DNA of 64,000 bases from Clostridiales bacterium (GCA_013619125.1 JABXKS010000120.1:16386-80385), one strand, 5' to 3'. Counted from the stretch's first letter, positions 8,436 to 19,535 are shown. Program-made: numbers and translations. The notes: generated by a model from the sequence alone, not told the origin.

Positions 8436-9688
8436 TGGAACAAAAAGGGGATAAACGTCAAGCGGTATTAGCAAAAACAATACGATGGTTGTTGAGTGGA
8501 TGGCGATTCGTTGGATTAAGCATCGTTTTTTTGCTTCTTTATAAATTTATTGTTGCAGATGCCAGGGTGGGGTGGTTACTGGGCTCAGTCAATGTGGTCG
8601 TCATTGCCTTTATTTTGGCTTATTTTCTGGATCCTTTGGTGCGATTGATTGAGAAAAAGATCGGTTTGAAGCGAATGTGGGCGGTCGTTATTACCTATGG
8701 ATTGATCATCTTTGTGGTCTATTTGTTTGTGAAGAGCGCCGTGCCAAGCATTTGGGAAAGCATATTGCTCCTGATACAAAATGCACCGGGGTATCTGGAG
8801 GAAATCAGCAGGATCATTACAGAAAATCGATTGAATCTTTCGCCGAATATATTGGGATTTTTGCAAGTACAACTGGATGCCTTAAATGCTAATGCGGGTG
8901 GGATTATAAGCAACGCGTTTACAATTATCCTCAACGGCGCATTCAAAGTGACCAGTAATTTTGTGCAATTTACAATCTCCATGTTCATTGCTTTTTACAT
9001 TTTGACAGGATTAAAGGGAGGCGCAAGAAAAGCACGCTTGATGTCATTCGGGCTGCTGCCGCGTGAGGTTGCAGAACGCGTGGTGCATGCAGCGGCACTT
9101 TCGGATCGTGCATTTAAAGGCTTCTTTATTGGAAAGTTTTTTGATTCCTTGATCATTGGCATTATCTTTCTAATTACGGTTAATTTGCTGAATGCCTTTG
9201 AAAACATTCAGTTCCTATATATTCCGTTGATGGCTCTGATTATTGCTATCACCAATATGATTCCGTATTTTGGCCCCTGGATTGGTGGTATTCCTTGTAT
9301 TATTATTTCTTTGTTTGCCGGACTCCACGAGGGTGCATCGATGACATTGGTGATCCTTGCGATTCAACAGTTTGACGGACTGATATTGGGACCAAAGATC
9401 TTAGGAGATGTGATGGGGATTACCCCATTCTGGGTTTTGTCTTCCATTACAGTGGGGGGTGCTCTGTTTGGACCTATTGGAATGCTTGTTGCGGTACCGA
9501 TTGCCGTGGTGATTATTGAATTGTTCACGGAATATGTCAATCAGCAGCTGGAGAAGAAGGGCATTGACGAAAAAATGGACATGCCGCCAGGGCCGCAGGG
9601 ACCGAAAAATATGATGAAGCGAAACAAACAGGATGGAATTTCGATTCAGATTACCAGTTCTGGAGACTCAACGCAGAAGAAAGAATAG
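8432..9688 (+). CDS. AI-2E family transporter-like membrane protein
   Basis: A polytopic membrane protein of 418 aa with about seven to eight hydrophobic segments: two near the N-terminus (residues 25-75), one near 80-100, a long amphipathic stretch to 190, then the conserved block GKFFDSLIIGIIFLIT, the motif IPYFGPWIGGIP and GLILGPKILGDVMGI, all hallmarks of this family. Members have been linked to autoinducer-2 export, Na+/H+ exchange or other small-molecule export, so the substrate is open. ATGA overlap with ogg. The last 60 residues are hydrophilic. Confidence 0.85.
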   Translation: MMEQKGDKRQAVLAKTIRWLLSGWRFVGLSIVFLLLYKFIVADARVGWLLGSVNVVVIAFILAYFLDPLVRLIEKKIGLKRMWAVVITYGLIIFVVYLFVKSAVPSIWESILLLIQNAPGYLEEISRIITENRLNLSPNILGFLQVQLDALNANAGGIISNAFTIILNGAFKVTSNFVQFTISMFIAFYILTGLKGGARKARLMSFGLLPREVAERVVHAAALSDRAFKGFFIGKFFDSLIIGIIFLITVNLLNAFENIQFLYIPLMALIIAITNMIPYFGPWIGGIPCIIISLFAGLHEGASMTLVILAIQQFDGLILGPKILGDVMGITPFWVLSSITVGGALFGPIGMLVAVPIAVVIIELFTEYVNQQLEKKGIDEKMDMPPGPQGPKNMMKRNKQDGISIQITSSGDSTQKKE

Positions 9689-9725
9689 GGAAATATAAAG
9701 AATATATAAATTCGAAATCAAGACC

Positions 9726-9754
9726 TTGATTTTCTATAGAAAATTCACTATGAT
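9726..9754 (+). promoter_or_regulatory. Promoter of groESL
   Basis: TTGATT (9726-9731), 17 bases, TATGAT (9749-9754). The predicted start of transcription is a few bases before the CIRCE element. Confidence 0.75.
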
Positions 9755-9767
9755 AGAGATAAGAAAA

Positions 9768-9794
9768 TTAGCACTCGATAAATAAGAGTGCTAA
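9768..9794 (+). promoter_or_regulatory. CIRCE operator (HrcA binding site)
   Basis: A perfect TTAGCACTC - 9 bases - GAGTGCTAA inverted repeat between the promoter and the groES ribosome site. HrcA bound here represses groESL until heat shock. hrcA itself is not in the window. Confidence 0.97.
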
Positions 9795-9813
9795 CGGCAT
9801 AAGGAGGAAGCAA

Positions 9814-10077
9814 ATGAATATTAAACCATTAGGAAAACGCGCGGTGATTCAACGGGTAGAAGCAGAAGAAAAAACGACAAGTGGAATCATCTTGACGGGT
9901 TCAGCAAAAGAAAAGCCGCAATACGCGAGAATTTTGGCCGTAGGTGTAGACGAGGAAAATGAATTAAAGGTCGGCGATCAGGTGATCTATAAGCAGTATT
10001 CCGGTACAACTGTGAAGATTGACGGAGAAGAGTTTATTGTGATCGAGCTGGAAGATATTCTGGCAATCATTGAATAG
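9814..10077 (+). CDS. groES: Co-chaperonin GroES
   Basis: Heptameric lid for GroEL. 87 aa, beginning MNIKPLGKRAVIQRVEAEEKT with the mobile loop TTSGIILTGSAKEKP at residues 22-36 and ending with the usual FIVIELEDILAIIE. It is somewhat shorter than the 94-97 aa typical, through a compact dome region, but has no broken motif. AAGGAGG precedes the start. Controlled by the CIRCE element immediately upstream and cotranscribed with groEL 12 bases downstream. Confidence 0.97.
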   Translation: MNIKPLGKRAVIQRVEAEEKTTSGIILTGSAKEKPQYARILAVGVDEENELKVGDQVIYKQYSGTTVKIDGEEFIVIELEDILAIIE

Positions 10078-11730
<1,653 letters not shown>

Positions 11731-11747
11731 TTAATCAAGAATCAGTG

Positions 11748-11781
11748 AAGCCTCCGAGAAATCGGAGGCTTTTTGTTTTTT
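11748..11781 (+). terminator. Terminator of groESL
   Basis: AAGCCTCCGA-GAAA-TCGGAGGCTT with a GAAA tetraloop and two T-runs behind. Confidence 0.92.
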
Positions 11782-11830
11782 CCATTTTTTTACGGGTACT
11801 AATATCCCATCAAATTCAAGGAGGCTACAG

Positions 11831-12619
11831 ATGCAATTTGATTGGATTTCTTATGCTGTAAAAGCGGTAGGCGTAATACTGGTATTATGGATTGGATTTA
11901 TGGTGATCAGGGCCATAGTGAAGCGAATTGATAAGATGCTGTCGAAGCATGATATGGATCCTGCCCTTCGTGGGTTTGCCGTTACCATTGCACGGATTGG
12001 ATTGAAGGTGATGTTGACAATCTCCGTTCTTGACATGGTTGGAGTTGGAGTGTCTAGTTTTGCAGCGCTTATTGCGGCGGTCGGATTTGCCATTGGATTT
12101 GCCCTGCAAGGCAGCCTGTCCAACTTGGCTGGCGGCGTGATGATCCTGATTTTCAAGCCCTTTACAGTCAATGAATTTATTCAAGGCGCGGGTCATACGG
12201 GGAAGGTCAAGGAGATTCAATTGTTCCAGACCCACCTTTTGAGTCCGGACGGCAAGCGGATTATCATTCCAAACGGGGAGCTTTCCAATAGCAGTGTGGT
12301 GAATTATACAAGAGAAGCCACTCGTAGAATCGATTTTGTTATCGGGATCGACTATGGGGATGACCTGTTGAAGGCGCAAGGGGTGATTTTGGATATTCTG
12401 AAGAAAGAAGAACGGATTTTGAAGGAGCCAGCTCCATTTGTTGGACTCTTGGAACTGGGAGACAGTTCGGTTAATCTTGCTGTACGTCCTTGGGTGCAGA
12501 CGGAAGAGTATTGGCCGGTATACTTTACCTTGATGCAGGCATTTAAACTTGAATTGGATGTAGCGGGCATTCAATTCCCGTATCCACAAATGGATGTGAC
12601 GGTTAAGAATCCTGAATAG
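11831..12619 (+). CDS. mscS: Small-conductance mechanosensitive channel MscS
   Basis: Releases solutes under hypo-osmotic shock. 262 aa with three transmembrane segments (about residues 10-30, 55-75, 80-105); the pore helix GFAIGFALQGSLSNLAGGVM shows the Gly/Ala packing pattern of TM3, followed by the beta domain FKPFTVNEFIQGAGHTGKV and PNGELSNSSVVNYTRE. Length and topology match YggB/YkuT-type MscS. AAGGAGG lies eight bases before the ATG. Monocistronic between two terminators. Confidence 0.93.
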   Translation: MQFDWISYAVKAVGVILVLWIGFMVIRAIVKRIDKMLSKHDMDPALRGFAVTIARIGLKVMLTISVLDMVGVGVSSFAALIAAVGFAIGFALQGSLSNLAGGVMILIFKPFTVNEFIQGAGHTGKVKEIQLFQTHLLSPDGKRIIIPNGELSNSSVVNYTREATRRIDFVIGIDYGDDLLKAQGVILDILKKEERILKEPAPFVGLLELGDSSVNLAVRPWVQTEEYWPVYFTLMQAFKLELDVAGIQFPYPQMDVTVKNPE

Positions 12620-12644
12620 AAAAGGTTTTCATGATTTTTTCAGG

Positions 12645-12668
12645 CGGCTAGGGGAACCTAGCCGTTTA
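12645..12668 (+). terminator. Probable terminator of mscS
   Basis: CGGCTAGG-GGAA-CCTAGCCG stem followed by only a short T-run (TTT AAATT), so efficiency may be modest. Confidence 0.6.
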
Positions 12669-12718
12669 AATTGTTCGACTTTTCAGGTGGTTCTGTGATA
12701 CAATATTTTCTATAAGAT

Positions 12719-12796
12719 GCGTCTTAGGAAGACAGAAGTACGTCTGAGAAAGACGCTTATTACAAAAATGCTTGAAAAGAGATTCGGTAACGAATC
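12719..12796 (+). other. Structured leader upstream of pyruvate carboxylase
   Basis: Two hairpins are visible: a long one closed by GCGTCTT (12719-12725) and AAGACGC (12750-12756) with an inner AGAC/GTCT pairing, and a tight GATTCG-GTAA-CGAATC (12781-12796) five bases before the ribosome site. Neither is followed by a T-run, so they are not terminators. I do not recognise a known riboswitch. Confidence 0.4.
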
Positions 12797-12813
12797 AATG
12801 AGGAGGGATGAAT

Positions 12814-15800
12814 TTGCGTAAGTTTCAGAAGGTTTTGGTGGCGAATCGTGGAGAAATTGCGATTCGAATCATCCGCGCCTGCCAAGAACTAGGAATTCGA
12901 ACCGTAGCGATTTATGCGGACGAAGACCGTTTATCACTGTTTCGTACCAAAGCGGACGAAGCATATTTGATCGAAGACCCAAATCCAGTGGGGGCATACC
13001 TCAACATGGATACGATTATTAAACTTGCAAAGAAGAAGAATGTCGATGCGATCCATCCGGGATATGGCTTTTTAGCTGAAAATCCAGTATTTGCACGTCG
13101 TTGTGAAGAAGCTGGAATTGTTTTTATCGGTCCTACTGCTGAGATGATGATGGCGCTAGGTGACAAGATTCAATCAAAAATTGTGGCGAAGAGCGTTGGT
13201 GTACCAACGATTCCTGGTGTGGAAGAACCCATTACCAGTGATGAAGATGCCTTTGAATTTGCCAAGGTGGCTGGCTATCCAGTGATGCTGAAAGCAGCCG
13301 CTGGTGGCGGTGGACGGGGCATGCGAATCGTTCGTAAAGAAGAAAAATTGTTGCAGGAATTTCATTCAGCGCGCAGCGAGGCGGCAAAAGCCTTTGGCAA
13401 CGATTCGATGTTTATTGAAAAATATGTGGAACGACCGAAGCATATCGAAGTGCAAGTGCTGGGCGATGGATACGGCAACCTGGTTCATCTCTATGAGCGG
13501 GATTGTTCGATTCAACGACGCCATCAAAAATTGGTGGAGTTTACGCCTTCATTGGCTTTAACTGACAAACAGCGGGAAGCGATTTGTGCGGATGCGATTC
13601 GCATTGCCAGCGCTGTCAACTATCGAAACGCTGGTACGGTCGAGTTTTTGCTCGACTCGGAAGGGCATCATTATTTTATTGAGATGAACCCAAGAATTCA
13701 GGTTGAGCATACGGTCACCGAGCTAGTGACAGGGATTGACCTGGTGCAAAGCCAGATCTTGGTTGCGCAAGGATATGAGTTGTCTTCTCCAGAGGTTGGC
13801 ATAGCCAATCAAGCGGCGATTCAACCCCGCGGGTTTGCGATTCAATGCCGTGTGACGACAGAAGATCCACAGAATTCCTTTGCGCCAGATACGGGCCAAT
13901 TGGACGTCTATCGAACGGGATCCGGCTTCGGCATTCGACTCGATGGTGGCAATGGATTTGCCGGATCGGTGATTACTCCGTATTACGACAGCCTGTTGGT
14001 GAAGATCTCAGCGTATTCGCGTACCTTTGACGACACGCGCCGTAAGGCGATTCGTGCCATCAAGGAAAGTCGAATTGAGGGCGTCAAGACCAATCAGGGA
14101 TTCCTCTTGAATGTTTTGAATCATCCACGATTCATTGCGGGGAAATGTGATACGGGCTTTATTGATGGAAATCCAAGCCTATTTGATTTCCAAGAGAAGA
14201 AAAGCGATGAACGCAAGCTCTTGCTATTCTTGGCGGAAAAGATTGTCAATGAAACCCATGGGAAAAAGCAAGCTTTCGATGTTCCAGTGATTCCTGAAGT
14301 GGCAAATCCCTTCGATCTGTCAGGAACCAAACAACTCTTGGATGCTGGCGGACCTGAAGCTGTTGTGAATTGGATCAAAGACCAAAAGAAACTCTTATTG
14401 ACGGATACGACATTGCGGGACGCGCATCAGTCTTTGATGGCAACGCGAGTGAGAAGTCGTGATATGATCAAGATCGCTAGAGCGACTGCCACCTATGGCC
14501 GAGATCTGTTTTCGGTTGAGATGTGGGGCGGCGCGACATATGACGTCAGCTATCGATTCCTGAAGGAATCTCCTTGGGAACGATTGGATGAGCTCAGAAA
14601 GCGGATGCCGAATGTGATGTTCCAGATGTTGCTTCGCGGATCCAATGCGGTTGGATACAAGAATTATCCGGATAACGTGATTCGAGAATTTGTGAAGGAA
14701 GCGGCTGATCATGGAATTGACGTTTTCCGAATCTTTGATTCTCTCAACTGGTTAGAAGGAATGAAGATTGCAACAGAGTCCGTCTTGGCGGCGGGTAAAA
14801 TTGCGGAAGTCTGCATGTGCTATACCGGAGATATTTTAAATCCGGACAAGACCAAGTATGATTTGAATTACTATATTAGTTTGGCGAAAGAAATTGAAGC
14901 GACAGGTGCTCATATCCTCGGCATCAAAGATATGTCAGCCTTGCTGAAGCCGGCTGCCGCTTATCAGCTGGTAAAGGCATTGAAGCAGGAAATTTCAATC
15001 CCCATTCACCTGCACACCCATGATACATCCGGCAATGGCGTGGCTACCGTTTTGATGGCAGCTATGGCGGGCGTTGATATTGTGGACAGTGCGGTCAATG
15101 GTATGAGCGGGTTGACAAGTCAACCGGCCCTCAACTCCATTGTAGCGGCATTGGAGAACACCGAACGTGATACGGGAATTGAACCGGAAGAGATGCAACA
15201 AATTTCCGATTACTGGGTTGCTGTTCGGGACGTCTATGCTGGATTTGAGTCAGATCTGAAATCAGGCACGGCAGAAATTTACAAGTATGAGATTCCTGGC
15301 GGGCAGTATTCGAACCTGAAGCCTCAGGTGGAAAGCTTTGGCTTGGGTCATCGTTTTGCAGAGGTTAAACGAAAATATATCGAAGCAAACAAGTTGTTTG
15401 GCGACATTATCAAGGTAACCCCGTCTTCAAAAGCAGTTGGCGATATGGCGATCTTTATGGTGCAAAACGAGTTGGATGCGGCAAATATATACGAGAAGGG
15501 TGTGGACTTGGCCTTCCCTGATTCGGTTGTTGATTTCTTCAAGGGCATGATGGGTCAGCCAGTAGGTGGATTCGATAAGACCTTGCAGAATATTGTATTG
15601 AAGGGCGAAGAACCGATAACCGTTCGTCCGGGTCTATTGTTGGAAGCGGTTGATTTTGACGCGCTCCGCACGGACTTGGCGGTGCGATACGACCGTGAGT
15701 TTAGCCGGACTGATCTATTGAGTGCAGCGCTTTATCCGAAGGTGTTTGAAGATTTCTTGAAATTCGGTGAAGAGTATGGTGATTTTATGCGAATGGAAAG

Positions 15801-16260
15801 TGATGTGTTCTTCCATGGTCTTCGGGAGGGCGAGGAAGCTAGAATTGACATGGCCAAAGGAAAAAGCCATATGGTAAAGCTGGTTGGCATCAGCAAAATT
15901 GATGAAGATGGGATGCGCCAGGTTGTATTTGAAGTGGATGGCTTCCGTCGTGAAATCGGCGTAGAAGACAAAAATGCAGTAACTTTGTCGACAAACGCGA
16001 AAGCGCAGAAGGCAGATCCTGAGAATCCATTCCACATCGGAGCGGGGATCCCAGGCAAGATCATTGAGATCTTGGTCAAGGAAGGCGACTCGGTTTCTGA
16101 GAATCAGCCATTATTGATTGTGGAAGCCATGAAAATGGAGACGCAAATGGTTGCTCCGTTTGATGGTGTGGTCAGTCGTATTTTGACTCATAAGGATCAA
16201 CAAGTGGAAAGCGGAGAATTACTAATGGAATTGGCTGAAAGTTTTTTTGAAGAAGAATAA
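12814..16260 (+). CDS. pyc: Pyruvate carboxylase
   Basis: Biotin-dependent ATP + bicarbonate + pyruvate to oxaloacetate, the main anaplerotic step. 1148 aa in one chain: biotin carboxylase (residues 1-450; VLVANRGEIAIRIIRACQEL, ATP loop KAAAGGGGRGMRIV, EMNPRIQVEHTVTE), carboxyltransferase (about 525-820; LLLTDTTLRDAHQSLMATR), PC-specific allosteric and conserved part, and biotinyl domain with EAMKMET, Lys about 1106. TTG at 12814 is chosen as start because AGGAGGG lies six bases ahead; the in-frame ATG at 12808 abuts the ribosome site with no spacing. Confidence 0.96.
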   Translation: MRKFQKVLVANRGEIAIRIIRACQELGIRTVAIYADEDRLSLFRTKADEAYLIEDPNPVGAYLNMDTIIKLAKKKNVDAIHPGYGFLAENPVFARRCEEAGIVFIGPTAEMMMALGDKIQSKIVAKSVGVPTIPGVEEPITSDEDAFEFAKVAGYPVMLKAAAGGGGRGMRIVRKEEKLLQEFHSARSEAAKAFGNDSMFIEKYVERPKHIEVQVLGDGYGNLVHLYERDCSIQRRHQKLVEFTPSLALTDKQREAICADAIRIASAVNYRNAGTVEFLLDSEGHHYFIEMNPRIQVEHTVTELVTGIDLVQSQILVAQGYELSSPEVGIANQAAIQPRGFAIQCRVTTEDPQNSFAPDTGQLDVYRTGSGFGIRLDGGNGFAGSVITPYYDSLLVKISAYSRTFDDTRRKAIRAIKESRIEGVKTNQGFLLNVLNHPRFIAGKCDTGFIDGNPSLFDFQEKKSDERKLLLFLAEKIVNETHGKKQAFDVPVIPEVANPFDLSGTKQLLDAGGPEAVVNWIKDQKKLLLTDTTLRDAHQSLMATRVRSRDMIKIARATATYGRDLFSVEMWGGATYDVSYRFLKESPWERLDELRKRMPNVMFQMLLRGSNAVGYKNYPDNVIREFVKEAADHGIDVFRIFDSLNWLEGMKIATESVLAAGKIAEVCMCYTGDILNPDKTKYDLNYYISLAKEIEATGAHILGIKDMSALLKPAAAYQLVKALKQEISIPIHLHTHDTSGNGVATVLMAAMAGVDIVDSAVNGMSGLTSQPALNSIVAALENTERDTGIEPEEMQQISDYWVAVRDVYAGFESDLKSGTAEIYKYEIPGGQYSNLKPQVESFGLGHRFAEVKRKYIEANKLFGDIIKVTPSSKAVGDMAIFMVQNELDAANIYEKGVDLAFPDSVVDFFKGMMGQPVGGFDKTLQNIVLKGEEPITVRPGLLLEAVDFDALRTDLAVRYDREFSRTDLLSAALYPKVFEDFLKFGEEYGDFMRMESDVFFHGLREGEEARIDMAKGKSHMVKLVGISKIDEDGMRQVVFEVDGFRREIGVEDKNAVTLSTNAKAQKADPENPFHIGAGIPGKIIEILVKEGDSVSENQPLLIVEAMKMETQMVAPFDGVVSRILTHKDQQVESGELLMELAESFFEEE

Positions 16261-16273
16261 GAAAGATATAAAA

Positions 16274-16310
16274 AAAGCGTCCTGCCACAGAAAGTGTGGC
16301 AGGACGCTTT
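16274..16310. terminator. Bidirectional terminator between pyc and the ABC permease
   Basis: A perfect 16-base-pair stem (AAAGCGTCCTGCCACA) with a five-base loop. T-runs flank it on both strands, the better one serving the minus-strand operon. Confidence 0.92.
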
Positions 16311-16316
16311 TGTCTT

Positions 16317-18245
16317 TTAGTACCGTAAACTTCTAGGTAATTCATTTTCATCGATTGAGTAATAGAGGGTATTGATCGACCGATCTGAAAAATAGATGAC
16401 CAGCTCGTAATCGGTAGGCCTCCAATAGCGGTCGCCTGTGTTATTGATAAAAGTGATTAAGTCTTGAACGGTTTCAGGATCGTTGATCACTTTGTCGGTT
16501 TTTGGATCTTCCGTGGATAGCAAGTGAATACTCTCGATTTCATCCATGGTCAACACCAGTCGGTCCATGCGTTCGGAGCTTGTCAATTGCGAGACGGTTT
16601 TTTCAAATTGATTGCGTAAGGGCATATCCAAGAGGGTCTGTCCGTCCTGGTCCAGGAAGTGGGCATAGGCAAATTCTGCATTCCTTTCATCATCCGGCAG
16701 ATAGTTCCAATAGGTTCCACCCTGAATCTCATGAATATCGCTTTGAATGGCTTCTGTCAACAATCGGATTTCACTGGGACTGGTTATCGTAATGACACGC
16801 CCAGGCAGATTGTTTGACGACAATCGTAGGGTCGCAATCTGACTAGAATGCATGGAAAGAATCGGGAAATTTTGAGTTATAATCTCTGGATCCGCAAGGT
16901 ACTCACGATAGGTGGAGTTCAAAAAGCCGTCGTCGAGTGTGTAGACTCGCCTGCTATGACCATCATGATTTAGGTAATAGTTGCAGTAAATCATTTCCGT
17001 GTTGGGACTTCCCTCTGGGAGATTTTTAGCGATCATTTCAACTTGAAGCGCCAGAGCTTTTTCTTTTATGGGTAGGCTGATCGGATCTGTGTCATCCTCC
17101 ATATTGAAATAGTACTGATTGTAACTGGATATGGAGAGTGCTTGTATTGATTCGGCCTGGGGCTGCCAGTTTTGTATACCGATAAGATCCATGCGCATAC
17201 CGCCGATCAAGATGGTGGAGAGTCCGATAAAGACAAGGAAACTTTTCCATTTGTTCCAGATATGGAAGCTCTTTTGAATTAAGACTTCTGCCAGAAAGAA
17301 CCCGAAAAGTCCGCCCAATCCATAGCCGATATAGAGCCAAGTAGGGATCTCATTGGACAAGAGATAAAAGAATGGGCCAAGAACCATCATAAAGCTGAAA
17401 CCCATGCCGTATTTAAAGATTCGGTTGAGCTTGGGGAAGGCAATGACATTGCCCGCTGATTCCAAAGCACGAATGCGATACAAGAGGTAGGCGCCAAGGA
17501 AGATCAGGAGTCCGACAACAAGATAGATTAAATCTTGAAGATATGGGAATCCATTTCTTAGGCTGACCCGCATAATCGGCATCCACCAGGAGAAACGTTC
17601 TGAGAAATTGAATGAATAATTGTAAGTCTGAATCATCAAGCTCATATTTACCAGACTCAAGGCATACATCCCTAATGGGAAGAGATAGGCGATTACAGTG
17701 AACAACCCGTGGGTTGGAATCATCCCGGTTAATAATCCCATAAAAATGGTGATCGACGTATGCAGGAGTAGAAAAATACTGCCGTGGATCATCCATTGAA
17801 GCAGGTACTTCCATTCCAAAACGCTTTGGAATTCTGGTGTCAAGCCTTTTAGCATATAGACAACAATTCCTGTTAGCATCAAAGGAACCCAGACGGTGCA
17901 ATAGGCGATCAAGCCTCTGCCCAGTAGAAGATCCATTCGTGTAACGGGTAATTGATGGACCAAGTCGACTCGGTTTTTCTGATGCAGGTGGCTGAAGATA
18001 ATCAGCACGCTGATAACGGGGGCGAGTAAGACATATACAATCAAAAGCGAATTTTCGAAATTTTGTATTTTTTCCGCGTAAGCGATCATTTCATCTCCAA
18101 AGTTCATGGAGCTGTGGGAGCGGAACATCAGCATACGGGTTGGTAGAACGCTTAAAAGTAATCCAGCCCAGCCAATGCATAGCCATTTGTATTGTTTGCA
18201 GCCGTTTAAAAAGATGGCGCGAATGCGTTTGATCATATCAGTCAT
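16317..18245 (-). CDS. ABC transporter permease, YtrC/YtrD-like
   Basis: A 642-aa membrane protein paired with the ATPase upstream. The first ~340 residues hold about eight to ten hydrophobic segments with ABC-2-type features (HQKNRVDLVHQLPVTRMDLLLGRGL between helices 2 and 3); the remaining ~300 residues are soluble and of unknown function. The start at 18245 is favoured by GGAGGG seven bases ahead and overlaps the ATPase stop by eight bases. In B. subtilis the comparable ytr operon responds to cell-wall-active antibiotics; a role in envelope stress here is inference. Confidence 0.75.
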   Translation of the reverse strand: MTDMIKRIRAIFLNGCKQYKWLCIGWAGLLLSVLPTRMLMFRSHSSMNFGDEMIAYAEKIQNFENSLLIVYVLLAPVISVLIIFSHLHQKNRVDLVHQLPVTRMDLLLGRGLIAYCTVWVPLMLTGIVVYMLKGLTPEFQSVLEWKYLLQWMIHGSIFLLLHTSITIFMGLLTGMIPTHGLFTVIAYLFPLGMYALSLVNMSLMIQTYNYSFNFSERFSWWMPIMRVSLRNGFPYLQDLIYLVVGLLIFLGAYLLYRIRALESAGNVIAFPKLNRIFKYGMGFSFMMVLGPFFYLLSNEIPTWLYIGYGLGGLFGFFLAEVLIQKSFHIWNKWKSFLVFIGLSTILIGGMRMDLIGIQNWQPQAESIQALSISSYNQYYFNMEDDTDPISLPIKEKALALQVEMIAKNLPEGSPNTEMIYCNYYLNHDGHSRRVYTLDDGFLNSTYREYLADPEIITQNFPILSMHSSQIATLRLSSNNLPGRVITITSPSEIRLLTEAIQSDIHEIQGGTYWNYLPDDERNAEFAYAHFLDQDGQTLLDMPLRNQFEKTVSQLTSSERMDRLVLTMDEIESIHLLSTEDPKTDKVINDPETVQDLITFINNTGDRYWRPTDYELVIYFSDRSINTLYYSIDENELPRSLRY

Positions 18246-19119
18246 TTTGGGCGCCCTCCACTTCATGAATAAAGATTTCTTCCAGACTTAAGGGAATGAA
18301 ATCGCAAACCACAGGGTGGGTTGCTTGCACTCGTTCGAAAATTTCGCGCCGATTTCCGCGGGCGATGATGGTATATACACTGCCGGTTCGCTTGACGGAG
18401 ATGGTGTCTAAATCCTGCAAGGGAAAATCGATAGGCATGTTTTGATAGGCTACTTGTATCTTATGGAGATCATTCTTCAGGGTGTTCATTTCGCGGGCTA
18501 GAATCAACTTGCCATCTTCTAAAATGGCGATATGATCACATAGGTCTTCCAGTTCCCGCAAGTTGTGGGACGAGATAATGATTGTCGTTTCCTTCAGGGT
18601 GACATCCTCAATCATCAGATCACGAACCTGTTTTCGAATCATGGGATCCAATCCGTCGATGGGCTCATCAAGCACCAAAACCTCGACGCCCTTGCATAGG
18701 GTCAGCCAGAAGGTTGCCTGTTTTTGCATGCCCTTGGACAGGGTGCGGATCTTCTTTTGATCACTGAATTGGAAGATGCGTTTCAGGTAGTGGTAACGCT
18801 CATAGTCCCAATTCGGATAGATTCGCGCGTATAGTTTCGCCATTTCTTCTGTTGTATAATGGAGATGGTATAGCGGTTGATCAGACAGATATCCGATTTT
18901 CGCTTTTGCCTCGGGATTTTCATAGATGGGTTTTCCATTTAGCAAAACATCCCCATCATCCTGGCGGTAGATGCCTACCAAGTGTTTTATCAGGGTTGTT
19001 TTACCAGATCCGTTGGGACCGACGAGGCCGTAGATGGATCCTTTTGAAACTGAGATGCTGACGTCGTTGACTGCGACTAGATTTCCGAATTTTTTTGTCA
19101 GATGAATGGTTTCAATCAT
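18238..19119 (-). CDS. ABC transporter ATP-binding protein, YtrB-like
   Basis: A 293-aa ATPase: Walker A GPNGSGKTT, Q-loop region YLSDQPLYHLHYT, signature TLSKGMQKQATFWLTLC (degenerate LSKGM instead of LSGGQ, common in ABC-2 exporters) and Walker B VLVLDEPIDGLDP, followed by the switch His in IIISSHNLRELED. The C-terminal 80 residues are an accessory domain. It overlaps the GntR gene by eight bases and the permease by eight, so the three form a tightly coupled operon. Confidence 0.88.
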   Translation of the reverse strand: MIETIHLTKKFGNLVAVNDVSISVSKGSIYGLVGPNGSGKTTLIKHLVGIYRQDDGDVLLNGKPIYENPEAKAKIGYLSDQPLYHLHYTTEEMAKLYARIYPNWDYERYHYLKRIFQFSDQKKIRTLSKGMQKQATFWLTLCKGVEVLVLDEPIDGLDPMIRKQVRDLMIEDVTLKETTIIISSHNLRELEDLCDHIAILEDGKLILAREMNTLKNDLHKIQVAYQNMPIDFPLQDLDTISVKRTGSVYTIIARGNRREIFERVQATHPVVCDFIPLSLEEIFIHEVEGAQND

Positions 19120-19498
19120 GGGAAATCTCCTCCTTGTCTGTAATAAAAGGGGTTATACAAGCGAACAACCGCTCTCTTGGAATTTTTAGGTAACGTGCCT
19201 CGTAAAGAAGATGCTCGATTTCCATCATGATTTGTTCTTCTCTAAGGGGATCATGGATGTGTTCGGGGGAAGCGACATAAGAGCCACGGCCCTGGATGGT
19301 GTAGAGATATCCGGTTCTTTCCAATTCCTTGTATGCCTTTTGAATGGTATTGGGGTTCACTCCTGTGGATTGAGCGAGTTCTCGTACAGAGGGCATGCGT
19401 TCATCGGGAGACAATACTTCGCGAAGGATTAATTGGCGGATCTTCACCAACACTTGTTCATATAAGGGGACGCGATTATAGGGATCGATTTGTATCAA
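19112..19498 (-). CDS. GntR-family transcriptional regulator, YtrA subfamily
   Basis: 128 aa. The N-terminal winged helix has the GntR pattern MPSVRELAQSTGVNPNTIQ and YKELERTGYLYTIQGRGSYV; the short C-terminal tail (residues 75-128) without a ligand domain defines the YtrA type, whose members repress their own ABC transporter operons. The start is TTG at 19498 with AGGAGG seven bases ahead; no ATG is available nearby. A perfect palindrome just upstream is the likely operator. Confidence 0.9.
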   Translation of the reverse strand: MIQIDPYNRVPLYEQVLVKIRQLILREVLSPDERMPSVRELAQSTGVNPNTIQKAYKELERTGYLYTIQGRGSYVASPEHIHDPLREEQIMMEIEHLLYEARYLKIPRERLFACITPFITDKEEISHD

Positions 19499-19514
19499 GA
19501 GACCACCTCCTAAG

Positions 19515-19535
19515 TGTATTATGATACATAATACA
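19515..19535. promoter_or_regulatory. Palindromic operator of the GntR/ABC operon
   Basis: TGTATTATG-ATA-CATAATACA, nine-base perfect arms around three bases, placed immediately before the GntR ribosome site where it would overlap the -10 region or the transcription start. Confidence 0.65.

Noticed and set aside
11885..12589. Long minus-strand frame opposite mscS, and similar frames opposite aroC and the NCS2 permease
   Set aside because: Shadow frames of strongly coding genes, no ribosome sites, low-complexity residue make-up.
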